Made by a program: the position numbers and the translations under genes. Below, one piece after another: positions 47,425 to 60,985 of a DNA stretch of 64,000 nucleotides; positions within the stretch are counted from its first letter, which is position 1, and the number at the start of each line of letters is the position of its first letter. The stretch is from assembly GCF_000801105.2 (NCBI RefSeq), contig NC_079512.1, positions 26,863,848 to 26,927,847 on the forward strand, written 5' to 3'. This DNA comes from Raphanus sativus. Its lineage: Eukaryota > Streptophyta > Magnoliopsida > Brassicales > Brassicaceae. A model generated the notes under the pieces. That model was not told the origin of the DNA, searched no databases, and worked only from the letters and a program-made list of their open reading frames with translations.

Positions 47425-48245
47425 GAGTTTTTTTTTCCCAAATTGAAATTAAATAAAGCCCAAAAGGTTAGGGATAAAGCCCACAAACAATTACACCAAA
47501 CACAAAAGCCCAAAACCACACATGGGCAATAAACAAAAGAAAAGAAGCCCACGGTCCATTTCACCAAATCTGATCCACTGACATCGAGACTCGTTCTCGA
47601 CACGGGACCCGAGACCGATCCAAACTGTCACCGCCGCGAGAGCCTCCACCGGGGAATCCTACCATCGTCGCAGAGCCAGCGTCTCACCGGTTACCCGCGC
47701 GCATACACCTACGCCGCTTACCACATCGCAAACAAAGCTTCATTCTTCGCGAGGAGAGCGTCCATCGATCCGAGACCGAGATTTCATCTTTCATCCTTGA
47801 AACCCCGAAGCTAATCCACACGAAACCATCAACGAACCGTCAGAGAGCAGCATCCACCGCTTCGAGACCTCATCCGACCACTTTCTCCAACTCACGACAA
47901 CCCTAGAAACCACCGCCTCCAACTTCCGGAGACTCCAAAGCAAACAAACCCGACTCCTACGGAGCCACAAAAACCACCAGACGTCTTCAAGACCAAAGAC
48001 AACAAAAGCCGGCACGGCGGAGCTAACTAAACCTCCCTCCCCCGGAGACAGTGACCGGCGTCGGCGGAGCTCTCTAAGCCTCCCCCTCCTAGAAAAGATT
48101 CTACCAAGACAAACCATCGATTACTCTTTTAGACCAAACCAAAGCTAACTAAACCTGTTTAAACGGAAAGGCCGGACCGGCGGTGGCTATGGGAGCTCCT
48201 CCGCCGGCCGGATCAGACTTTCTCTCTCTTAGACCTTTTTTTGAG
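47425..48245 (-). mobile_element. GC-rich retroposon-like island (Sadhu/LINE-like, tentative)
   Basis: An island of about 800 bp is clearly GC-richer than its AT-rich surroundings, with abrupt edges. On the minus strand it ends in TTTAATTTCAATTTGGG followed by a run of nine A. This looks like a poly(A)-tailed retroposon inserted in reverse. The interior has repeated motifs (GGAGCTCTCTAAGCCTCC against GGAGCTAACTAAACCTCC). A frame of 108 residues on the minus strand (47791-48117) is Arg/Ser-rich and has no domain. Target duplications were not found, so the class is uncertain. Confidence 0.4.
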
Positions 48246-48775
48246 AAGAGTTAGTTTCGACCAAAAAAAAAGGAGTTAGCAGTTGTGATCATACAAAAAA
48301 AGGTTAAAGCATTTAAGCATTAGACTAGTGCAGAAAATAATTTTTTTTTTTTTGCAGGGAATAAATTTTTTGTACTGAAATCTAAATTCTACTCTGTTTT
48401 GTGTATCAGTGTCATAGATTTGTACTCGGACTGTGAATCTGTGATTGAACTTTTAAACGCGTGTGGTTACTCGAATCTACAGACAACCATATAAATCTAG
48501 CAAGAAAAAATGTAGAATCCAAATTGTACTTTTAATGAAACATTCATTTATAGCATAAGTATCCTCTCCGAAAGTGTAAATCATTTACAAACTTTAATCT
48601 CAGGATGAGATTTCGTTGCCCAAGAAGTTACATCTCTCTTTTAAAATCGCTGATCCACAGCAAATTGTAACCAAATTGAGATAAACAAGACATCCATTAT
48701 ATTTTTAACATTCAGCTTCTTCACAAGATTACAAAACACTTTTGCTTTCTACTAGAACTTGAAACACTCGATTTC

Positions 48776-50230
48776 TTACCTAGAGGGTGGGTGAAGACGA
48801 GTTTGAGAGTTGGAGGTGAGTCTAGAAGGTTTTGGAATATGTTCAGAGACTATGTAAGCAGTGTCTTTCCACCAAGAAGCTTCAGCCTCCTTCACATGAA
48901 GCCTTTTCTTAGCATCTTCCAACGCAGCTTGCAGCTCATTTATCTCCTCTTCTTGTCTTGTCTCCATGAGCTCATGCAGCCTTCTCTCCAGCTCATAAGG
49001 ACACACTCCTTGTTGTTCCTCCACTGGTTCTGAACACATGTATCTGAACTCCATGCCTTCTGAATCACCACTCTTCTCTGAAACCTCCTGTAAATCATTT
49101 CACAATAATTAACAGTTCCATTTGATAAGATAAATGTTTATGTTGGAGCTATTAATGCGTTCAAGTGGAGACAGAGAATAAAAATCTTAAGTACTTCACC
49201 TTGAGCATAGAATAGTAGTTACACTCGTGGTCCTGACCAATCTGAAGAAGCTCAAACTCAGCTTCAAGTTCTGCTTCAAGCTGATCCATTTCCCCACCAT
49301 AATCTTCTTCTTCCCCTTCATTGTATACATAATGTTTCAAAGAACCTTCACGTTCAATCAAAGATGTCTCCAGGAACTGTGGAGAGTAATAGTGATCAAT
49401 ATAAGAAGATTCTGGACCATCCACAACATCACTTGTGGTGGAATACACCGCAGAGGTTTCATCACACTGCTCTTGACGTTTTCGCATCAGTTCATCATTA
49501 TGAAACTCTAATAACTTGTCTATATTGTCGCGTATCTTAACAAACTCTAGATGTTTTCGCCTCATTTCATCGTTTTGGCATTCAAGAAGCTTCTCTAGAT
49601 CGTTCCTTAGATCAACTATCTTGTGAATCTCTTCTTTACCAGTAGCAATCAGATGTAGCAGATAACAACTCACTCCAATGTTGAACAAAAACTCCCTTCC
49701 TTTCAGTTCTAAACACAAAAACAAAAAAAAATAGATATTACAATTGAGAGACCAATTAATTAATCGATTTCCTGTTAATATAAACACAAAAAAAAAATCA
49801 AAACTACAATTGAGAGATTAATCAATTAATCGACTTCCTGTTAATATAATGAACGATGATACTTTCAGTTCTCATAACACATGGAAATAAGTTTAATGGT
49901 AAAACATGTCAAACATTATATTATATACATAATAAACGTAACCTATATTCATATGTTAACGGAGATTTCTTTGAATTTACCAGAATCGATGGTCGTTGGC
50001 GAATCTGTAGATTGGTCAACTCCATGAGGACCGTGCTCCGAAAAGTTTCTGATCCTCGCCGAGTCATAATCTCTCACATGGCTTTCTGCCGAAGCCTTCT
50101 TCTTATTCTTCCCTTTGACCTTCTCCTTTGAGTTAAACAACCGAGCCATGGCTCTACGTGGGGAGGGACACCTGATCCGCATGCATCCTGCTCTTACTCC
50201 TCCACTACCAATATCCATCGGAGAATTCAA
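48776..50230 (-). CDS. POLAR-like / myosin-heavy-chain-related coiled-coil protein
   Basis: Exons 50230-49981, 49708-49200 and 49087-48776 close a frame of 356 residues (352 from a second ATG at 50218). It matches the position of At5g10890, annotated as myosin heavy chain-related and, as I recall, close to POLAR (stomatal cell polarity). The N-terminus has RIRCPSPRRAMARLF and a Lys-rich stretch (KEKVKGKNKKK). Two related helical repeats follow, DLEKLLECQNDEMRRKHLEF and NIDKLLEFHNDELMRKRQEQ. Then come an acidic Glu-rich coiled coil (EMDQLEAELEAEFELL) and a C-terminal coil (PYELERRLHELMETRQEEEI) ending near ASWWKDTAYIVSEH. The start is uncertain between the two ATGs. It lies head-to-tail with the PP7-like gene. 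Confidence 0.85.
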
Positions 50231-51046
50231 AAGGCCAAATGAATTGAAGAAGAGAGAGAGAAAGATTTATAGAAAGGGATTGAAGAGAGAGAGAGAGAAG
50301 GGTGGGGGATGTAATAATGGGAATCACGAGAGAAACAAGAGTTTCGACTTCGATCAACAACATGCGTTTTTCTTTTTGTCTTGGGAGGGAAACTTTTGAA
50401 TATTTGGATACTCTTTTTAATGTTATCTATCACCTCTCCTTTTCTTCACTTATTATTAGTAATAAAATCTAGGCATAATAATTGGCATGAAATAAAACAA
50501 ATAAGAAAATCTATAACAATTTGTAAAATTCAGTTTTCACTACTACTTTTCTTTTACATAATACTGTAGTATATACTTTCTAAATAGTTTTTTGTGTTGG
50601 TAGAAACTTTCTAAATAGTTTAAAGTAAAAATGTATATAAGCACAATTAATTAGGGTCAAAGAGTATGTCTGAAAATCCAAAAAGAGGAACTGGGAATAG
50701 TTTAGCCATTAATAGCAAATCGTAGCAACTTTGACTAAAAAAATGGCATCGGAATAACACAATCCAGTAATATTGTCTTCATTGCAGACCCATTAATGAA
50801 TTTACCAAAGACCATCATAAATTCAACACAAGTCGCTGTTTATTTTTAAAATTTTGAATAATAATGTTCAATTTTAAATTTGAATTCCTTCTACCTGTTA
50901 CTTTCAAATGAAGAACTGAAATTTTTATTTTTAAAATAAAGATGATTGTTATTGATAACCAAAAACTAAAACCAAAATATTACAGGTGGGATAATAAATA
51001 AAATTACAAACAAAACCAAAGAGGAAAATCGTTTTGGTTTGCTATC
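50231..51046. other. Intergenic region
   Basis: GA-rich leader of the coiled-coil gene (repeated GAGAGA about 50285), then AT-rich DNA. No gene or transposon end is recognised. Confidence 0.45.
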
Positions 51047-54021
51047 TTATGATTGGGTCAGAGAGAAGATGACATTTGGCTTATGACCTCCAATGTTGCT
51101 TTCGTCTTCGTCAAATGATCCATCTACGTTTGGTTCAAAACACTAGGCATTATAACTCATTTTTACATTTTAAAAAAACTAAATATTTATTTAACAAATT
51201 TGGTTTTCACATAGCTTACCAGTTCTTTCTCGCGTGTGTCCTGCAAATATGAAAAAAAATAAACAAAAAACCAAGAGTAAGTCATTTAAGAGATATAACG
51301 TGCTCACCAAGAAACTAAAAGGGATTTACATATCTTTACCCTTATCTGAACCTCCTGCTTAAGAGCGCTTATGAGTCTAAATAAGTAGTCATAGTTTGAT
51401 TTGTGAGGCTCCTGCAATTCATCACAGTCATACAATAAACATCACTATCATCATAAAACCACCAATGATCTGAGATCAGTGTTCTAAAATCGGTCTTTGA
51501 CGCGGCAAATCAGACCTAAATGAAACATTTTTTCTTGAATGACTTTGAAAAATCAAACTTAGGCATTCAAAAATCGGTATAGTCATCTATGTAATCAATA
51601 ATCTCCTATATTATAAACCGTATAGTTACCGCCTAGCGATTTTTTTAAACATTGTCTAAGATAAATGGAATCTACCTCAATGCTGTTTGGAAGAGGAAGA
51701 CCTTCAAAGACCTGAGGAGGCTCTTGAAGCTGAAGGATCTGACTCGGCTCACTAGGCAGAGAAACTGTCCAAGAAGGCGGATTAGATATCCCCATTGACG
51801 CAAAACCATGACCTGATCTGTTCTCCCACATTATCTCTTGTTGAGTTGAAGAAGATCCAACGCTTATGTTTTGATGTAGTGACTGTGAAAGCAAACACAC
51901 ACAAGAATAAGCCCTCCTCTCAAGACAATCCTAAAACAAAAAAAAAATCAAAAGTTTTCAAGCTCTTTAGTTTTTAGTACCCTTGGGATGTTATCGACAG
52001 TGTAAGAAACAAATTTGGGCTCTGTGAAGCTTGGAGGTTCAAGAACAGCATATGAGCCTTCGTTTTCATAGTTTCTCGAACCCTAAAAAGGCACAATAAA
52101 CAGTTAGAAAAGCAGCAGAACAGGTTGCATTTGGATTCTCTTTGTTTAAGGGAAGTGACCTGAGAGAGATTTGAAGCACTGAAGATTGTGTAAAGCTTTC
52201 CAGATTCTACTTCATGATCTACCGAGTATCCGCATAGCATGTTTCCCATATCCTCTCGATCTGATCTTGCATCAGGTCCTTCATGTGATCTTATAATCAT
52301 CTAAAATGGTTAAAAAACAAACACATTAAAGTTTTATATAATCACACAAATGAAAAACATCGTAACAAGTTAACCATTTTACCTTTAAGTTGGATTGTTT
52401 TAGAAAACTCTCGGTGCAATCAGCTCCCCAAAGAAGTCCCTTGTAGTTACTCTCGCTCAGACCATCAGCCATCCACGGACACGACCATAAAACATGGTTA
52501 AGAGTTATATTCCCATCATCGTCATCATTCTCACCAACTTGTCTCCTCCTCTCAACCTTGTCAAGTTCCTCTAAAAAACCCAACAGTAAAGTGCTATCTT
52601 CATGGACCCGAGAGAAGCTTTGAAAGAGACCTCCGTGAGTTGTATAGACGCTATCCGATATCACCGACGCCAAAGGCAATGCTTTGAAACAGTCTATACA
52701 TTTGGAGTATAGCAATGGACCCTGCTCACCAGAGTATCTGTCACATGTTTCTTTCAAGAAACCAAGCTCTTCGGCAGAAACTCTTGTCTCTGAGCTTCCT
52801 CGAAGTAGAAATACCCTCTCAGGCATCAGAATCTGTTAGTTGTTATCAATCAGGTTAGAACAATGCATATAACACTAAAGAATCTAATTAACTATATAAG
52901 TACCGTACCTTCCAAGCTAAGAGAACCAAGAACACTTCAAGACTCCAAGAACCTCGACCAATGTAATTACCATTGAACACAAACCATTGGCTCTCCGAAG
53001 GCCTTCCTGACTGATCAAATATTTTGAGGAGATCGTGCAACTGTCCGTGGAGATCTCCAACCACAACCACTCTAGAATCCTCACCACAGCAACTGATCCT
53101 AACGCAGTTAGCTTCTCTGTCTAGAATCTGCGCCGCGCAATCCACCAGAGAAACAGCCACAGAGTATGGCAACGTAGAAGGGAACAGCTCAGAAGAAACA
53201 GAGTTCTTCCATGTGAACTGGTTTAATAACCCCATCAGACTCTCGACCCATTCAGGAGTCAGTTGAGACTTCTCCAAAGGCCACGAGATGGGCGTCTCCA
53301 AAACAATGTCGCTGAAATCCGCGTCTCCGTTCCCCAAGTAAATCTCCATCTCCATTGGCTCAGTCATGTCATCGTCTAGCTGATCAACAGTCGTTTCTGG
53401 TTCGTATTTTCTACTGCACATCCCTTGTACACTTGCTATCGTCCTGTTCACATCTCCCCTCTCCTGATCATCCAATGTCTCGTAGTGAAAGCCACGAAGT
53501 GACTTCAAAGAACGGTCTGCGTTACTCACCTGCACACACACAAAAAACTCCATATCAACTCACCTTTCATTACATTACAGTTACTGCTTCATAGGGTGCA
53601 CTTACCACTTGCTTTAAAACAGAACAGAGGATTCGGGTCACACTATTTTCCGGATCCTGAAAACAAAAAGAAGGTAGCTTTTTTTAGCGTTATATATGTT
53701 TCATAAGCAAAAGAGATACATACTACTAATAAGCTCTAAAAGACAGTTACTTTAAGAAAGTCACGATCAGCACCACGACGAGCTATCTCTTTCAACGTAA
53801 GCAGAGTACGCAACTGCTTATAACTCTTCATCCTCGTCGTTTTAACCGCGCTTAGCTTCAAGAAGGCGAATTTGCAAGCTTCGAGCTTCGCATCTAAAAC
53901 CCTTTTCGAGATTTCTAACACACACACAAATGTTATACTACCTCAGATTTACATAAACAGAGAGCAGATTCAATTGAGATTGAAATTAAGAGATCTCTAC
54001 GCGATTACCTGGAGACGGCAT
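51047..54021 (-). CDS. PP7-like Ser/Thr phosphatase homologue with broken catalytic motifs
   Basis: This is a calcineurin-like metallophosphoesterase of the plant PP7 type, at the position of At5g10900. Ten exons by splice signals (54021-54009, 53914-53751, 53656-53606, 53529-52909, 52832-52383, 52300-52160, 52082-51981, 51882-51676, 51411-51340, 51240-51220) plus a last exon 51142-51047 give 645 residues. The last two exons are less certain; without them a stop lies at about 51190. The first motif GDLHGQ, THGGLF and IRSHEGPD are kept. The PP family GDxxDRG reads GNYIGRG and GNHE reads GSSE, so several metal ligands and the catalytic His are missing. It is likely catalytically dead or altered. 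The N-terminal IQ-like helix [20 protein letters not shown] resembles a calmodulin-binding segment. Confidence 0.85.
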
Positions 54022-54521
54022 GTTGATAGAAGATGGGTGAGATTGACGGAGAAAGTAAGAAAACCAGAGTTCGGCGGCAGAGCTCCGGCGAATGCAGCCG
54101 CCGCGCAACACCGAGAGGGACGAGCGTTTTCGTGTTAACTTCCTGCCGGTTCTAGGTCAAAGAAACCACGCGCATTTCGCTGCTTAGAAACCGAAAAGGA
54201 TAGTTGTTATTTTTTTTTTATATGTATGGACCGGGTCGTATCCTTAAGGCCCAATAAAGAATTAACGGTTAGTGTACATTTAGTTAAAAGATTTGGTTGC
54301 CAAGTTCAGTAACCTGTTTTTATTTTAAAATAAAGTTTTTAAGAGTAAAATTAATATAACTCGACTTTATTTTTTTGTTTTATAATAGATAGAATACAAT
54401 ATAGTTTTCTTTTATAAATAAATATTTTTTTAATTTAAATTTATTTATTCTGTTTTATTCTAAAATAGAATATTATTAGAATAGAACTCAACTACATTAT
54501 AAAATTACTCTATTCATAAAA
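54022..54521. other. Promoter of the PP7-like gene and AT-rich DNA
   Basis: The first part contains the leader of the PP7-like gene. The rest is AT-rich (TTTTATTTTAAAATA type) with no gene. Confidence 0.45.
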
Positions 54522-54770
54522 AAAATAGAGTGATACATTTTTTTTTTGTAACTTAAAGGGTTAAACCCGGGTCAATGATGACACAAGCCTAACCCCCGGG
54601 TGGAGGTACAGCCCACGGAAAGATCCTCTCCTGGGCATTCAAATGAGTCGAAAGCAATAACTCATATCCGTGTGGTCGGTGGGGTTTGAACCCGGGTTCG
54701 CCTTATTGGGTTTCTCAATTCCCTCAAGCGCCATTAGGCCACCACCACCGGTTAAAATAGAGTGATACAT
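54522..54770 (-). mobile_element. tRNA-derived SINE with target-site duplications
   Basis: A 17-bp direct repeat AAAATAGAGTGATACAT occurs at 54522-54538 and 54754-54770. The enclosed 215-bp element runs on the minus strand and starts near CCGGTGGTGGTGGCCTAATGG with an A-box-like TGGCCTAATGG (54731-54741). A B-box-like GGGTTCAAACCCC lies near 54681-54693. It ends in a poly(A) run, seen as poly(T) after 54539. It is typical of Brassica-type SINEs. Confidence 0.88.
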
Positions 54771-56007
54771 CTGAGACAAAGTTATTAATACTATTAATTC
54801 TTCAACATGTCCAATTAATATGGGGTTATGTCCAACTTAACATTTTTTTTAAAATCTGGAACTACTTTAATAAATTAACCGTTGCCATTTAATATATTAC
54901 CAAGAACGACTATGGTATTCTATAACATCTCATTTCCTTCCTATAATATCGGGACCCATCACTTCCATATTTTTTTTTCAGAAAACTACTTTCATATATA
55001 CAAAATAAAATAAACAGTTGCATCAATATTATTTAAAAGTGTGAAGTAACATATACGAACCATAACGTTTTTTCAAAACAACTGGAACCATATCTTCAAT
55101 TATATCAATACAACCCCTCTATGAGTAGAATATTATGGCTTCTGTGAGGATTTCATAAATGAGTTCTAAAAAGTTTGCAATCATTTAGTTTACAAAAAAA
55201 AAAAGTTTGCAATCATTTTAACGTGTTTTATTATATGTATTTACGCTCAGAAAATATAAAGTCAGAAAATTAAATTATATAAATAGATTCTGAATGAAAA
55301 TTTCAATAGGTTATCATTTTTAATAGCCTTATGATGTAAATTTAATTTATTAATATGTTTCTATTTTTTAAAATAAAGCCTTAAATTTTTTGATCAACAT
55401 ACCATCTGAACAAATTAGAAAAAAATTCTGTCAAAAAACTAAAATGGTAATAAAATTTAATATGTTTACCAAAAAAATTTCTAGGGTTGTTACAATAGTA
55501 ATATATTGCAAGCATTATGAATACAATTTTTTTTGTCAACCATTAGGAATACAATTTATAACTAATTTTGAAATGTTTATGATATAATATATAGTTATGC
55601 AACTTAACATATTTGATATAGTTTGCAATAATTATATTAAATTTAATTAATATTAAACATAAAAAAGAAAAAAAAATAACAAACAAATAAAACAAAAAAT
55701 ATATACACCCTTTAAGAGCGGGTATATTTTTATTTATTTTTAATATTAAATAGTTTGATTTATTTTATTGTAAATTATATTTGATATATACTCTGAAAGA
55801 TTAAATGGACTAATTTAGATACTTAATCATTTTAAGAATATTTTAATATATTAGAACTATTTTAATAATAATAATTTAAAAAATGTTATACACAAACATA
55901 TAAATTAAAAAATAACATATAAAAAAATTACGGAAAATTTTACATATTTACAAACAAAAAATTACAAACCAACATTATACATGCATGTCAAATCTAAAAT
56001 AGACAAA
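54771..56007. other. AT-rich intergenic DNA
   Basis: No gene is supported. A degenerate hairpin at about 55701-55730 (ATATACACCC...GCGGGTATAT) resembles a decayed Helitron terminal hairpin but lacks CTRR. Confidence 0.4.
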
Positions 56008-56534
56008 TCTTTTATATTAAAACAGAAACATGAACTATTGATTTATGTGTGGACCAACTATTTTAATAAAATTATTAACTTTTCTAATTAATCATTTAAT
56101 ATATATAGTATACAATGAAATACATAAATAACTAAAAACACAAATATAAAAATTAAATATCTAAAAAATATAAAAGAGAAATATGTGGTGACTTCTTACT
56201 GTTAAACGTTGTAATATGATTACAAACAAAAATCAATATTAAACATGTTAAAAATGAAAACAATCTATTTAACCTAAAATAATAATAATAAAATTACTGT
56301 AAAATAAGTTTAACAACGTTTTAAATAAACAAAATCATAATACGGGTCAGAATTATCTCGAGTTTTCAAAAATTTAATTATATTTAAAATAACAAAAATA
56401 AGTCATATAAAATTAATATAATTTTCATAAAAATCTCAAAATATATAGTTTATCAAAAATCATAATTTTCATTATGTTAAATAATTTTTCAACAAAAATA
56501 TACCCGCCCTTCTGAAGGGCGGGTCGGAATCTAG
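56008..56534 (+). mobile_element. Small non-autonomous Helitron
   Basis: The element starts TCTTTTATATTAAAACAGAA after an A and ends CTAG (56531-56534) before a T, as required for A/T insertion. A perfect 10-bp hairpin (ACCCGCCCTT at 56502-56511 and AAGGGCGGGT at 56515-56524, loop CTG) lies 6 bp before CTAG. The interior is AT-rich with no coding capacity. It is 527 bp and its 5' end matches the Helitron at 28058. Confidence 0.85.
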
Positions 56535-56692
56535 TGAGTATTTGAAGTTTGAACCAATGAAATGTATTTTGATCCAAATTCTCTAAGCCAACTTGAACTA
56601 GCATTAAACGATCCATGCCCAAACTATAAATTTTTAGTTATGTGTATGTGTTTTTACTTGTTGACTGGTAGTTGTTGTGTTCATCGTGTATG

Positions 56693-57457
56693 GGGCAGCT
56701 TGAACGTGACGCTGGTCGTTATAATGACTGTCGAGAGAGGCTGAATTTCTGTCTAGGAGCTTGTGTTTTGGCTGGAACTGGTCTGCCTATTGATAGGTTT
56801 ATGACTACAAGTGCTCTTGGATTCACCGAACCAATGAGAAACAGGTTTGTTCCTATTTTTTGTTCTTATTACTCAACTCTCTCTAAGTGATTACTAAGTC
56901 TGAGCATTCACTTCCTCATTTAATAAGGTTCTTTCTCCTTTATTTCAACTATAGCATCGATGCAGTTTCAGACAGAGATTTTGTGTTGAGAGTTTCTATA
57001 TGCAAACTCCAACACAGCCATCCATCTATCACGTCTTGGAGAAGAGTGGGTACTCTGGGCGTCTGAGGAGTTTGGCTTCATGACCCCAAGCGATTCCGTC
57101 TCAACCGAAAGCAGCATAATGCCGCAGAAGAAGAATCCAGACCTAATGGAGCTTGTCAGAGGAAAATCTGCTCGTGTCATTGGCGATCTGGTCACCGTCC
57201 TAACACTCTGCAAGGGACTTCCCCTTGCTTACAACCGAGATTTTCAAGAAGATAAAGAACCTATGTTCGATAGCACCAAGACAATAATGGGGATGATCGA
57301 TGTTTCTGCGGAGTTTGCTCAGAATGTCACATTCAACCAAGAGAGGAAAATTCAGTTAATAAGTTCAGTTCATACGGATCAACTGGATCGAAATGTGTTG
57401 CCGAGCAACTTGGCTACTGCCTACTGGGTCAACAAGCTGAAGATTACTAACACCTGA
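56693..57457 (+). pseudogene. Argininosuccinate lyase pseudogene
   Basis: This is debris of a plastid argininosuccinate lyase gene (last step of arginine synthesis), at the position of At5g10920. The 5' half is missing. The first recognised piece is [18 protein letters not shown], then [16 protein letters not shown] and EPMRN, ending at an intron (about 56846-56955). The next exon has SIDAVSDRDFVL, then a one-base insertion near 56985 that shifts the frame. The correct frame resumes at [20 protein letters not shown], the fumarase/aspartase family signature. After NVTFNQ an internal deletion of about 90 codons joins, out of frame, to a relic of the C-terminal YWVNKLKI. Several breaks make it non-functional. 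A Helitron ends about 160 bp before the truncated 5' end. Confidence 0.88.
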
Positions 57458-58400
57458 GTTAAGATCAAACCATCAGGTAAACTGTTGCCAGCAGTTTGAA
57501 GGAAAGACAAATGAACATATTGAGGCTTCTTGTCTAGCAAAACCCCCAGAAAAAAAAATAAAGCTTTGTTGAAGTTTCCTAGTATCTGACTTTCGAGTTT
57601 TATTGGGATTATAATAAGCTAATAATTGAACATAAGAAACTAGAGAACTGAAGAAATGCATTATGCATTTGAGATGCAGCTTCTTTTTTTTAGCATGGAG
57701 CTGCCCCACAGTACATGGAACCTCCCTACTTCCTTAGGAGGTGGAACATCTGTTCATGTTTTAAACATATTCTGTGTTCTCCTCTCTCTTCTGTTTGACA
57801 AAAAGAACAATGGATGGCTCATGGTAAACACTGTATTATGCTTAATATGGGGGATAAGCACCTCTGCCAATATTCATTAATTGTATTTGCTTGTGTAGCA
57901 TTCTAAACTACAATCTATTTTGAAGTTTGTAAAAACATGTTCCAGTGTTTTTTGTTTCTTTGTAAATTTACACACCATTGATAAACAAGACAATTATTTA
58001 AATTAGGCTTTCAGCTGATTATTAATGGCCCATATTAACGGTTTCAACAATCAGTTGGGCAATTATGTAATGAAACGAGTTAGTGTTGTGGGAAAAGGTT
58101 TTTTTTTTTACATTTATAAGACGTCAATTTAAAATGTTAATTTTCTTCTAAAAATATCATGAACACCAAAACAAAGAAGTCTATAACTTTCGTCTTCGAT
58201 ACAAATCATCAATGACATTCTATTAAACAAACAAGTTTGGTCATGAAATAAGAGATTAATATCATTGTTTTGATTAAACGAGCAGGTTGAAAGTTTAAGA
58301 CAATGTACTTGAAAAAGCAAAAAACATAAAGGAAAGAATCCGAAGAACACTAGTAATAACAATACACCATCGTAACCTAAATTGAACAGGGAGAAACATC
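57458..58400. other. Intergenic region
   Basis: This covers the space from the lyase relic to the histone H3.3 stop. The last 260 bp should be the histone 3' untranslated region. No gene is supported. I would expect further genes here by the Arabidopsis order (CIPK5 and others), but none is seen. Confidence 0.45.
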
Positions 58401-60441
<2,041 letters not shown>

Positions 60442-60446
60442 TTTAC

Positions 60447-60454
60447 TATATAAA
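60447..60454 (+). promoter_or_regulatory. TATA box of the SAUR gene
   Basis: TATATAAA lies about 90 bp before the SAUR ATG at 60542. Its position shows that an in-frame ATG at 60392, which lies upstream of it, is not translated. Confidence 0.7.
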
Positions 60455-60541
60455 CATTGTCCCTCCATAAATCTCAACCTCATCAGCGTCAGTCCTTTCT
60501 CTCCATTTTCTTACAGTACTCTCTTAAAGCAAATTGGAAAA

Positions 60542-60985
60542 ATGGCTGGAGGTATCGGAAAATGCAGCAAGATCCGGCACATTGTGAAGCTGAGACAGAT
60601 GCTCCGACAGTGGCGAAGCAAGGCGCGAATTTCCTGTGTCAAACGCTGTGTTCCGTCGGATGTGCCGTCAGGATACGTGGCGGTCCACGTTGGAAGCAGT
60701 TGCAGGAGATACGTGGTGCGTGCGTCGCATCTGAACCACCCCGTCATCAGGAACCTCTTGGTTAAAGCCGAGGAGGAGTTCGGTTTTGCGAACCACGGTC
60801 CGTTGGTTATCCCATGTGACGAATCGGTTTTTGAGGAATCGATTCGGTTAATAGCCCGGTCGTGTCGGTTTACATGTACCGATGATGTAAAGAAGAATCG
60901 CCACGGTAGTGGCACTAGAAGCAAGCTGGATCGTTTGATCAAATATCGGCCGTTGCTTCACACCGAGAAGGCTATCATCTGGTGA
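60542..60985 (+). CDS. SAUR-like auxin-responsive protein
   Basis: This is an intronless 147-residue SAUR (Small Auxin Up RNA) family protein, at the position of At5g10990 (SAUR69 as I recall). The N-terminus is basic (GGIGKCSKIRHIVKLRQMLR). The conserved SAUR core starts DVPSGYVAVHVGSSCRRYVV, continues SHLNHPVIRNLLVKAEEEFG and FANHGPLVIPCDESVFEESI. A long basic tail follows (KKNRHGSGTRSKLDRLIKYR). SAURs are short-lived proteins, many of which bind D-clade PP2C phosphatases and raise plasma-membrane H+-ATPase activity. The ATG at 60542 is chosen over the upstream one (60392) because it lies about 90 bp after the TATA box and starts the family-typical MAGG N-terminus. Confidence 0.93.
   Translation: MAGGIGKCSKIRHIVKLRQMLRQWRSKARISCVKRCVPSDVPSGYVAVHVGSSCRRYVVRASHLNHPVIRNLLVKAEEEFGFANHGPLVIPCDESVFEESIRLIARSCRFTCTDDVKKNRHGSGTRSKLDRLIKYRPLLHTEKAIIW

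Noticed and set aside
47791..48117. A 108-residue Arg-rich frame in the GC-rich island
   Set aside because: High GC keeps frames open by chance; no domain, and the segment behaves like a retroposon.
55701..55730. Degenerate hairpin like a Helitron end
   Set aside because: Arms are imperfect and no CTRR follows on either strand.
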